In this document: one piece after another, positions 5,801-11,698 of the stretch
Layout: each line of letters starts with the position of its first letter
Position numbering within the stretch: the first letter of the stretch is position 1
Notes under the pieces: generated by a model
What the model saw: only the letters and a program-made list of their open reading frames with translations
What the model was told of the DNA's origin: nothing
The model's database searches: none
Made by a program: the position numbers and the translations under genes
Source: Chrysochromulina tobinii
Taxonomy: Eukaryota > Haptophyta > Prymnesiales > Chrysochromulinaceae
Reading direction: 5' to 3'
Length of the DNA: 11,925 nt
Assembly (NCBI GenBank): GCA_001275005.1
Contig: JWZX01000512.1
Location: 1-11,925 of the forward strand

Positions 5801-7630
5801 CGGGAAGCGCATCGACGCGGTCGTCGCGACGCTCGCACCGTTCCAGTAGATCTGGGCGGGCCCGTAGGTGTCGGTGAGGCTCGCTCGCGACTGGACGACC
5901 GCGACGTGAGTCCACACGTTTGCGGGGAAGGACGGCGGGCTTGCAGAGAGTATTCCTACGTCGCTGGCAAGCAGGAATGCAGGTCCGGTCAGAGTGAAAG
6001 CATACACACAGGTAGGATTCTCTACCACTGTGCCCGTCATAGTCGTCGCCGTCGGATTAGCATTCAACGTGAGGCTGGCTGTGCGTCCGCCGCCGTTGTT
6101 GCACGTGCCGTCGCCGTTTGTGAAGGACTGGACAGACCCAGTTGTACTCGCGAACGTACCGAGCAAGGTAGGTGCGGCAGCGTTGGGCCAAGCGTTCGCA
6201 CACCCTGCAGAACTTCCCTGGTCTGGTTCAAACTGGTAGATACGATCGCGGATAGCGATGCGGAAGCAAAACCCGGCCGTGGACAAGAACATGACCAGAG
6301 TACTCCCATGGCGCAAAACGTACGACATCGGTCCGGCGTTAAATGCCACCATGATGTTGCCTCCATCTTGACCGTTGCCAAAATCGAGGACGCGGTCCCA
6401 CGACTGGCCTGTCCGCGTGCGTTTGACCCACGAGGAGAGCGTGAAGCCAAGCCCCCCGCCGACGATTCCTGTGCGCGACGTGGCCGTCAAGAAGGAGGTC
6501 GCATCCCCGGTGAAGGTGTATGCGCCGTCGACGGCGCACGGAGAAGCCGGCGGCGCGGGCGGCGACGACGGGCACCACGTGCGCATCATCGAGATGAGCG
6601 GCGCTGCCGTGCTCGGCAGTCCGACGCCGAGCCGCACGGCATCCAGCTCCACCGGGCTGAGGGCGACGTCCCACACCAGCAGGTCCTTCATCTGGCCCGT
6701 GAACATCGGGTCGAAATCCCCCCAAATGCTCTTGCCCACGTACAGGTAGGAGCGGCCCACCGACGGCGGGAAGCGCATCGACGCGGTCGTCGCGACGCTC
6801 ACACCGTTCCAGTAGATCTGGGCGGGCCCGTAGGTGTCGGCGAGGCTCGCCCGCGACTGCACGACCGCGACGTGAGTCCACACGTTTGCGGGGAAGGTCG
6901 CCGAGCTTGCACTTGCAGAGAGAAAGGAGCGCGTGCTTACCTCTGCCACACCAAGTGACATCCCGGTGGGGGGTGGATCTGCCCCAACTGTATTGAATGC
7001 CACGGTGATGCTATCGAGTTGTCCATTGCCGAAGTCGATGACGCGGTCCCACGACCGGTCTGTCCGCGTGCGGTAGACCCACGAGGAGAGCGTGAAGCCG
7101 AGCCCCCCGCCGACGATTCCGGTGCGCGACGTGGCCGTCAAGTAGGAGGTCACCGCCCCGGTGAAGGTGTATGGGCCGTCTACGGCGCACGGAGTCGGCG
7201 GTGTTTGCGGTGTGTGCGGGTGATGCGGGTGATGCGGGTGATGCGTGTGCGGCGTGTGCGGGTGATGCGGATGATGCGGATGATGCGGATGATGCGGATG
7301 GTGATTATGAAATAATAGTCGACGCTTTTCGTGATGCTCGCCTGGAGATGGTGTCGGCAAGCGGGAGGGCAGCAGCAGTGGCGGCGGTGGCGGCGGAAAC
7401 GGTGGTCGAGGCGCCGGCCCGAGGTGCCCAACTGAGCCCTGTGCATGAGCGATGCTCATCTTGGCGTGCGGATGGTGAGTATGAAAAAAGAGTTGACGGC
7501 TTTCGTGATGCTCGCTTGAAGTTGGTGTCGGCGAGCGGGAGGGCAGCAGCAGTGGCGGCGAGGAAAACGGTGGTCGAGGCGCCGGCCCGAGGTGCCCAAC
7601 TGAGCCCTGTGCGTGAGCGATGCTCAACAT
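2828..7630 (-). CDS. Single-pass receptor: LamG, LamG with nested MRH lectin domain, Pro-rich stalk, SEA-like, TM, TIR, TKL-type kinase
   Basis: Numbering is from ATG 7630 (1600 aa); the frame stays open to a GTG at 7723. Domains: His/Pro tract 108-139; LamG 148-353; LamG 365-674 interrupted at about 453-554 by an MRH-like domain (R516, E537, Y543); SPPPP stalk 675-781; SEA-like domain 782-881 with GSVIV at 828-832; TM helix 912-935 followed by RRRRR; basic Ala/Lys stretch 954-981; TIR 1011-1177 (VVISYATG; E1100 in SEPCLKEL); kinase 1223-1497 with GVGSFGEV, K1254, HRDLKPGN (D1350), DFG 1368-1370 and APE 1391-1393. All key kinase residues are present, so it should be active. The tail has four YxxP motifs. 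It probably binds extracellular glycans or glycoproteins and signals through its TIR and kinase domains. The N-terminus is doubtful, because no signal peptide is in frame. No intron is needed anywhere after residue 148. Confidence 0.85.
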   Translation of the reverse strand: MLSIAHAQGSVGHLGPAPRPPFSSPPLLLPSRSPTPTSSEHHESRQLFFHTHHPHAKMSIAHAQGSVGHLGPAPRPPFPPPPPPLLLPSRLPTPSPGEHHEKRRLLFHNHHPHHPHHPHHPHHPHTPHTHHPHHPHHPHTPQTPPTPCAVDGPYTFTGAVTSYLTATSRTGIVGGGLGFTLSSWVYRTRTDRSWDRVIDFGNGQLDSITVAFNTVGADPPPTGMSLGVAEVSTRSFLSASASSATFPANVWTHVAVVQSRASLADTYGPAQIYWNGVSVATTASMRFPPSVGRSYLYVGKSIWGDFDPMFTGQMKDLLVWDVALSPVELDAVRLGVGLPSTAAPLISMMRTWCPSSPPAPPASPCAVDGAYTFTGDATSFLTATSRTGIVGGGLGFTLSSWVKRTRTGQSWDRVLDFGNGQDGGNIMVAFNAGPMSYVLRHGSTLVMFLSTAGFCFRIAIRDRIYQFEPDQGSSAGCANAWPNAAAPTLLGTFASTTGSVQSFTNGDGTCNNGGGRTASLTLNANPTATTMTGTVVENPTCVYAFTLTGPAFLLASDVGILSASPPSFPANVWTHVAVVQSRASLTDTYGPAQIYWNGASVATTASMRFPLPVSRSNLWVGKSAWSVAPMLTGQMKDLLVWDVALSPAQLDGVRLGSGLPSTPAPLISMMRTWCGAARPPPPPPSPPPPSPSPPPPSPPPPSPSPPPPSAPAGAPQAPPPPPRAPPSPPSQPPPPPPSPPPPSPSPPPPPSPPPPSPPPSPSPPPPSPSPPSPSPPPSPPAMSLVEFTLELGGDVSSFTLSVQAQMQSAVAARAGVDPSAVELAISPGSVIVDVSIQTLTVTAASVQSAMASATSSTSSATAMLASVTGVSIAVLAVVTPPTIADVPPPPPPSPSPPPPMSPTSAGVVETSGSIGIIVGVVVGVIITVVLALAFMRRRRRLNDNVRPPAPNGDNEERAAKKAAARKAKAERAAWLAKHVAEAFMVPPSITVKMTQEVKSSVRSLIPEGAFEKYYPEVVISYATGRREQDCVGAGPGMYYAAGFIRILHQCGVRCFSGLHVPVGVDWKVFMLRLDGRHANAKVLIVLKTKALYESEPCLKELNCAIERKIPLIPIVFEEGLPGPKMQWTKLTDQDSEVMISNVQKHLGKINDIPNPGTLLTAPSTLDEIIKEINKHVTTKAREPTTMDTFLASSQPQPRPPPNGSGIEMSSVAGGLMHVVNLVSWKELTLKERLGVGSFGEVRVAVYNSIPCAIKSLRAATTPAALQELLNEFELTMLLHHPNVLLTMGIAHDDGKTGILMELMPASLLDVLHHHRQRNQLATWEASLVLIALDIALGMTHLHAKDVVHRDLKPGNVLLAEHWHAKVADFGTALTKYAGQAEGPAGTPTYMAPEAFALTSGAKAKPTDVWSFGCLLTHMGTRSIPYSHVQLPVGMSAKDAVRALKAIIVRGEATPLDQLRNAAGCPPGILTLTTRCLQTDPGQRPTFPTIVNELQRLEGSLRASRPSTPLRRADAISHTGAYAEPNYASPTYFAPHNASEGGLATYVAPSHAVSVPTAPPALSSLKGALELIGSQFFGSAKAALSTLQADNSSEDGHFHHP
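5288..5608 (-). repeat. Proline-rich SPPPP tract (receptor stalk)
   Basis: The minus strand encodes about 107 residues, mostly SPPPP/SPSPPPP units, interrupted once by an Ala/Gly/Gln-containing segment near the middle. Such extensin- or pherophorin-like rods are common in algal surface proteins. Here it separates the lectin-like ectodomain from the SEA-like domain. The complementary strand reads as Gly-rich frames that have no support as genes. Confidence 0.85.
5609..7189 (-). repeat. Duplicated LamG-coding unit
   Basis: LamG copy 1 (6572-7189) and copy 2 (5609-6538) share long near-identical runs in DNA and protein, including TATSRTGIVGGGLGFTLSSW, the FPANVWTHVAVVQSRASL block and GQMKDLLVWDVALSP, and both end in MRTWC. 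They are an internal tandem duplication. The central segment between FGNGQ and FPANVW differs, and in copy 2 it contains the MRH insertion at about 5969-6274. Confidence 0.9.
7214..7309 (-). repeat. His-Pro repeat tract in the receptor N-terminus
   Basis: Nine-base repeats read as His-His-Pro on the minus strand, giving 20 histidines in 32 residues. On the plus strand they appear as GATGCGGAT-like units. The tract lies just before the first LamG domain and would be extracellular. It is probably expandable in steps of three codons. Confidence 0.85.
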
Positions 7631-7632
7631 GG
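7297..7632. repeat. Tandem duplication of a roughly 170-bp unit at the receptor 5' end
   Basis: Copies at 7297-7464 and 7471-7632 share long identical stretches, including the region around GGTGCCCAACTGAGCCCTGT. Offsets are 174 bp at one end and 168 bp at the other, so small in-frame indels separate them. On the minus strand both encode SIAHAQGSVGHLGPAPRPPF followed by a proline-rich part, and both end near HHPH. The unit has no known domain and may be partly untranslated. Confidence 0.85.
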
Positions 7633-7667
7633 CGAGTCGCGCCCCCGGGCTTCGAGGAAGAGTATCT

Positions 7668-7775
7668 TCAAGGTATCGACAGTTGAGCTGCACAACTGAG
7701 CACAAAAACCGACAACTGTGCACAAAACGGAGAAAAACGAGCCTTTTTAGGTTTGGTGGTGAACTTTTGGTGCAT
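7668..7775 (-). other. Signal-peptide-like short ORF upstream of the receptor, in a different frame
   Basis: From ATG 7775 this frame reads MHQKFTTKPKKAR, then a hydrophobic run (FSPFCAQLSVFVLS), then SCAAQL, which resembles a secretory signal peptide and cleavage region. It stops at 7668-7670. A receptor with an extracellular lectin part needs a signal peptide, and the main frame lacks one. Joining the two would need a one-base frame change or an intron of length 3n+1. I found no convincing splice pair, so this is only a candidate first exon. The start context is weak. Confidence 0.35.
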
Positions 7776-8317
7776 GCATCGCTGTACGTGATGAACTCGG
7801 TTGCGCCTGGTTACATGCTTGCTCAAATTGTACTTATGATGGCTTTCATCGCGCCCCTTATAAGCTTGGACCTTGCTTTGGACTCGGATTGCGATCAGAT
7901 TGCGATGCGCTTTGGCGGCGCGTTCGTCACAAGCCGAAGTCGCGCACAACAACTGAGCTCAAGGGAGGGAGGCGGGAACCGGGCCCGCCGTTCATTATTG
8001 TCCGTTCTAGCGGATCAGCCGAGATCGATCCGATCACCGAAACATGCGTGGTCATATAATCGTATCAATACGTTCTTCCTGATTGAAATGCATGGGACCC
8101 GGCGAACGGCGGCCGCCAAACCGGGCCGATGTGTGGCGCTGTTCAACGGCCAACGATAACGATAACAAGGCACGAGAGAGTCAACAAGTAGGAGACACTC
8201 GGCAAGGACGGCTCTCTCGGCTCTTGAGCCGTTCGCGCCCGGCCATGCTCACGGCTCCCGATCGGGGCGTCGGGGTCGCTCGGATCTCTGGACATCAGCC
8301 CGCTCGCATGGTGCCGC
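7776..8317. other. Gap between the receptor 5' region and the fimbrin 3' end
   Basis: This should hold the receptor's promoter and the fimbrin 3' UTR, both for minus-strand transcripts. The part near 7720-7960 is clearly lower in GC than the flanking genes. Visible items are a TATA-like palindrome at 7857-7864, a CAACTGAGC motif at 7949-7957 and a 7-bp inverted repeat (ACGGCTC 8208-8214 with GAGCCGT 8226-8232) about 90 nt past the fimbrin stop. Open frames here have no recognisable domains and are not called. Confidence 0.5.
7857..7864 (-). promoter_or_regulatory. TATA-like box, candidate promoter of the receptor gene
   Basis: CTTATAAG is a perfect palindrome in the lower-GC part of the upstream region. 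With the usual spacing, transcription would begin near 7830, about 55 nt before ATG 7775 and 200 nt before ATG 7630. TATA boxes are not universal in algae, so this is tentative. Confidence 0.35.
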
Positions 8318-10786
8318 TCACTTTTGCATATCGTGCGCCATGACCGCAGCGACGAACGAGAGGATCATCTTGGGCTTCACCTCGACAACGTCCTCCCAGA
8401 GCAAGAAGAGCGAGCATCCGATCTTGCGCGCGGACGAGATGACGTACTTGGCATTGAGCTGTTTCTCTTCGTCCGTCGCCCCCTCCGTGATGAGCGTGCG
8501 GTTGACGCAGCGCGGCTCGATCGCCGCGAGCAGCTCAAAGAGGTAGAGCCCATCGGCCAGCCGCTTATCGCCAAAGTCGGAGATGGTGGCGCAAACGCCG
8601 GCGGCGACGGCCGCGCTCACCTTGCCGTTGGCCCATGCGACCATCTCCTTGTCGCCCATGGCGGCGCCGCCCGCGCCCGCGCGCACCTTGGCAAGGAACC
8701 CCATCATGTCCATGCGCATCATCTGCCAGACGAGCCCGAGCAGCAATTTCTTGTTGCCGTCCACAATGTCCTTGCCGCCCACGCCCACCAGAGAGAAGCC
8801 CATCTGCTTGCCCAGCTCGACCACCTTGGAGCCGTTCTCGTTCCGCTTGAAGACCATCTTGCACTTGTCCTTGGTGTTGACCTCCTTCCACGAGACCGTC
8901 CCCGGCTTGAGCTTGTCCATCGTGTGCAGCAGCACCAGGCCGTCCTTGACGTCCTCGAAGAGATTGTCCACCTTGCCAGACTCGCATACCTCTGGAATGC
9001 TCTCGATGCCAAGCGAGTTGATCCACATGCGGAAGGCACGCTCCTCGCGCGAGTCGCCCGAATCATCCTCGGACGGCATCTCCGCCAGCATACTCAGGTC
9101 CTCGGGAGGGGCGAGCCCCGGGCACGCGTTGAAGAGCGCCGCCACGAACGCGAGGTTCAATTTCTCGTTCCCGCTGACTATGTCAGCCGGCTGGACAGTG
9201 AAGTCGGCACCCAGCCGCTGCCCCTGCGCGGCTACGTACGTGGCGCGCGCAGTCAGGTCCGCGTTGCTTAGGACCCTCGTGTTGCACTTCTTATCCGGGT
9301 CAATCTGCGAGAGCAGGTGCGCGTAGAGCTCTGAGTCCTTTAGGTCGCGTGACCAAACTTCGACGCGCCTCGAGCTGCCGGCCTCCTTGAGCTGGTAGTT
9401 GAACCAGCGCATCAGGAGTTTCTCAGGCGGCAGCTTGAGAAGCATCTCAAGGGATTCGCCCTCCTCGAGTAGCCGGATCAGATTCGGGTTCTCCTTCAGG
9501 TTGATCTTGGACAGCAGGCAACTCTTGATGATCTGCCACATCAGTCCGAGGACGAGGATCGGGTTCGCCTCGGCAATGTCACTGGCGCCAATATTGACCA
9601 CCTTGATGCCAATCGACTTGGCGGCCTGGATGGCGAGGTTGAGGTTCTCGTTGATCAGGAAGCGGTTGTTCGGCTGCATGTTGATCACACGCTCGTCGAT
9701 CGTCTCAGGTGCCGCCACGTTGATCAGCTTGCACAGCAGCACGCCATCCGAGCACGCGCCGAAGAGCTCAGCAAAGTCGGTGATCGGCAGCAGGTACTTG
9801 AGCTTCGGATCCCACGCGAGCTTGGAGTTGAGGAAGTCGGCATACGCGAGGCACTCGTCCACGGCGAACGAGTGCACCGCCGTGTGCCCGCCCGACTTGG
9901 TCACCTGCGTGAGCTTCGCCTTGCCCTTGTCCACCATCTCGGTATACGCTGAGCCGAGCGCGTCGGACGGGCCGCGCTGGGCCTTGAGCCGCTCGGCCAT
10001 GGCGACGAACTCTTCGAAGTTGACGCTGCCGTTCCCGTCTTCATCGACGGCCTTGAGCATGGCGACGACCTTATCGCGCGGCGTCGACATTCCGAGCTTC
10101 TCGAACGCGGCCACGAGCTCGTCGATCGTCAAGGTGCCGCTGCCATCCGCATCGATCATCTGGAAGACCCCGATCAACTCCTTGCTGGCCGCATCCGAGA
10201 TGCGCCGCGTGCGATTGAGGACGTTCTTCCCACCCGCCGCCGCGCCTGACGCACCCGCGGCGGGCGCACCAAATTTGGAGGTGTCGAGCTTTCCGGGCGC
10301 CGGCGCCGGCGACGACGCTGTTGCCGGCGACGCAGCCGCCGCAGGCGAGCCAAATTTGGAAGTATCGAGCTTTCCGGGCGTCGTGGCCGGCGGCGTGGCT
10401 GGCGGCGGTGGCGTTGGTGGCGGCGGGGCCGGAGGCGTGGCAGGCGGAGCCGGCATCGGCGGCGGTGGCGGCGGCGCTGGCGCTGGTTTGGGCGCCGGCG
10501 CCGCCGGCGGCGGCGCTGGCTTGGGCGGCGTCGCTGGCTTGGGCGGCGGCGCCGCCACGGACTTTACCCCGTACTCGACCGCCCGAGCGCTGGGTCCCGC
10601 GGGCGCAGGTGCCGCTGCGAGCACCTGTGTGAGGGAGATGGACTCTCCAGGGGCGCTGCTGCCCGACTTGTCCATGACCTTCTCATAGTTCTTCTTTGTT
10701 TCTACGTTGCCGTACGCTCGCCTCTCCGCCTCCGTGAGGTTGTTCTCGAAGTCCGCATCGGTCTCCCAGTCGTCGTCGTCCGCCAT
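8318..10786 (-). CDS. FIM: Fimbrin/plastin actin-bundling protein with cortactin-like acidic head and proline-rich extension
   Basis: Crosslinks actin filaments in the cytoplasm, probably under calcium control. Numbering is from ATG 10786 (822 aa). This start has good context (GTCATGG) and begins MADDDDW; the frame extends upstream only to a GTG. Residues 5-26 resemble the cortactin N-terminal acidic region. Residues 79-137 are proline-rich, and KLDTSKFG occurs at 139-146 and 166-173. Two canonical EF-hand loops follow at 212-223 and 248-259 (Asp, Asp, Ser or Asn, and Glu at the key positions). Then come four CH domains at about 307-426, 452-557, 581-701 and 713-819. CH1 has plastin hallmarks (DGVLLCKLIN, TIDERVIN, NENLNLAIQAAKSIG). 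Ordinary fimbrins are about 620-690 aa, so the extra length is all N-terminal. One uninterrupted exon; no defects seen. Identity as fimbrin is very secure. Confidence 0.95.
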   Translation of the reverse strand: MADDDDWETDADFENNLTEAERRAYGNVETKKNYEKVMDKSGSSAPGESISLTQVLAAAPAPAGPSARAVEYGVKSVAAPPPKPATPPKPAPPPAAPAPKPAPAPPPPPPMPAPPATPPAPPPPTPPPPATPPATTPGKLDTSKFGSPAAAASPATASSPAPAPGKLDTSKFGAPAAGASGAAAGGKNVLNRTRRISDAASKELIGVFQMIDADGSGTLTIDELVAAFEKLGMSTPRDKVVAMLKAVDEDGNGSVNFEEFVAMAERLKAQRGPSDALGSAYTEMVDKGKAKLTQVTKSGGHTAVHSFAVDECLAYADFLNSKLAWDPKLKYLLPITDFAELFGACSDGVLLCKLINVAAPETIDERVINMQPNNRFLINENLNLAIQAAKSIGIKVVNIGASDIAEANPILVLGLMWQIIKSCLLSKINLKENPNLIRLLEEGESLEMLLKLPPEKLLMRWFNYQLKEAGSSRRVEVWSRDLKDSELYAHLLSQIDPDKKCNTRVLSNADLTARATYVAAQGQRLGADFTVQPADIVSGNEKLNLAFVAALFNACPGLAPPEDLSMLAEMPSEDDSGDSREERAFRMWINSLGIESIPEVCESGKVDNLFEDVKDGLVLLHTMDKLKPGTVSWKEVNTKDKCKMVFKRNENGSKVVELGKQMGFSLVGVGGKDIVDGNKKLLLGLVWQMMRMDMMGFLAKVRAGAGGAAMGDKEMVAWANGKVSAAVAAGVCATISDFGDKRLADGLYLFELLAAIEPRCVNRTLITEGATDEEKQLNAKYVISSARKIGCSLFLLWEDVVEVKPKMILSFVAAVMAHDMQK
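10269..10379 (-). repeat. Duplicated 30-bp KLDTSKFG-coding element in fimbrin
   Basis: Near-identical stretches at 10269-10298 and 10350-10379 (81 bp apart) each encode PGKLDTSKFG, with only two visible base differences between them. They are separated by an Ala/Ser/Pro linker. I recognise no named domain. Confidence 0.8.
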
Positions 10787-11020
10787 GACGCGCACGCGGC
10801 GCACCCAATGGAAAGTCACGGCGAGTCCGACGACAGCGCTGACCTTTTTTCATCGCCGCGTGAACACACAGGCGGTCGTGCGCGTCCCCGGACCGAAGGC
10901 TGCAGCAGAGTGTCGAATTCACATGTTGGCATGTTCAGCCATCTGCCTGCATCTGCCAACTGCAGCCCGCTGCAACCGCCAGAAGGCGCTTTCCTTCGGT
11001 AGCCCCCTTTCTCAGTCAAC
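10787..11020. promoter_or_regulatory. 5' region of fimbrin, possibly a shared head-to-head promoter
   Basis: This is 234 bp between the fimbrin start codon (minus) and the ATG of the doubtful plus-strand ORF at 11021. No TATA-like box is visible. Short repeats occur (CATGTTGGCATGTT near 10922, CATCTGC twice near 10940-10956). If the plus-strand ORF is not a gene, this is simply fimbrin 5' UTR and promoter. Confidence 0.35.
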
Positions 11021-11698
11021 ATGGTTCTCCGCCGCGCCAACCTCGTCCTGCACGATCTTTTCATCCCATCCGAACGCGCAGATCACGCAGCAGCTGAGCT
11101 CGTACTTGTCGACTGCAAGCCACCGTCCGCACCAAAGGCGGGCGTGCGCGGCGTGCTCAAGATGGCGAGCAAGTGGAAGACACCGACAAGCAGGAAAAAG
11201 GTTCAGATAGCCTCACCCAGAACCATAACCGATCGTGCTTACAGCACCACGTTGACACCATCCAACCACCACGCTCGTCGTCGTGATGCTCGCATCGACG
11301 ACCTTTTTGGCGAGCTTGGTATTTCATCCACGATCAGCCGGGCTCCAAAGGCTGATGACGCAGCGTTCTCGGCGGCGGCGGCCCGCGTGGCGACGCTCTG
11401 CACCCGTGCTGGGCCCTCTCTGAGAGCTGTTGCTGCTGCCACGAGGCAGCGCAGATCAGTGTGCGCAGCTCAATCAGGCGCTTCGCATTGCGCTCACTAC
11501 GCAGCCTCGAATGCATCTCAAACCGAGGCTCATTGGGAGGGCTACCACAGCAGCAGCAGAGAGGCGGCGCACACAGCAATTCTGCGACAGGCCGACCAGG
11601 CGAACGCGCAGCTCTTGCAAGGCCTCTCGCGGCTTGCACAGGCTTGCACCACAAACCGGGGCTGTCCCGTACTAGGAAGCCTGCATTCGACAACCTGA
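11021..11698 (+). CDS. Uncertain hypothetical ORF, 225 aa
   Basis: I do not recognise this product. The ATG has a strong context (CAACATGG), and the first half is moderately GC-rich at third positions, as in the neighbouring genes. It includes a basic stretch (SKWKTPTSRKK), an acidic/hydrophobic patch (ARIDDLFGELGI) and an alanine-rich run. The second half is rich in Ser, Ala, Arg, His and Gln with no domain, signal peptide or membrane helix, and may be non-coding or the wrong frame past an unseen splice site. Overlapping frames on the minus strand look no better. It is divergent to fimbrin. It may be a small gene, a first exon, or chance. Confidence 0.25.
   Translation: MVLRRANLVLHDLFIPSERADHAAAELVLVDCKPPSAPKAGVRGVLKMASKWKTPTSRKKVQIASPRTITDRAYSTTLTPSNHHARRRDARIDDLFGELGISSTISRAPKADDAAFSAAAARVATLCTRAGPSLRAVAAATRQRRSVCAAQSGASHCAHYAASNASQTEAHWEGYHSSSREAAHTAILRQADQANAQLLQGLSRLAQACTTNRGCPVLGSLHSTT

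Noticed and set aside
5124-5849. Long plus-strand glycine-rich open frames
   Set aside because: They are the complement of the SPPPP tract and LamG coding sequence of the receptor. The Gly/Glu runs follow from base composition and show no domain.
7620-8159. Plus-strand open frame with some hydrophobic residues
   Set aside because: It overlaps the receptor 5' region and has no recognisable domain. Its start overlaps the ATG 7630 region on the other strand, and its composition is not gene-like.
9399-10688. Plus-strand open frame of 429 codons opposite fimbrin
   Set aside because: The minus strand encodes unmistakable EF-hand and CH domains here. The plus frame is a Ser/Ala/Gly-rich shadow.
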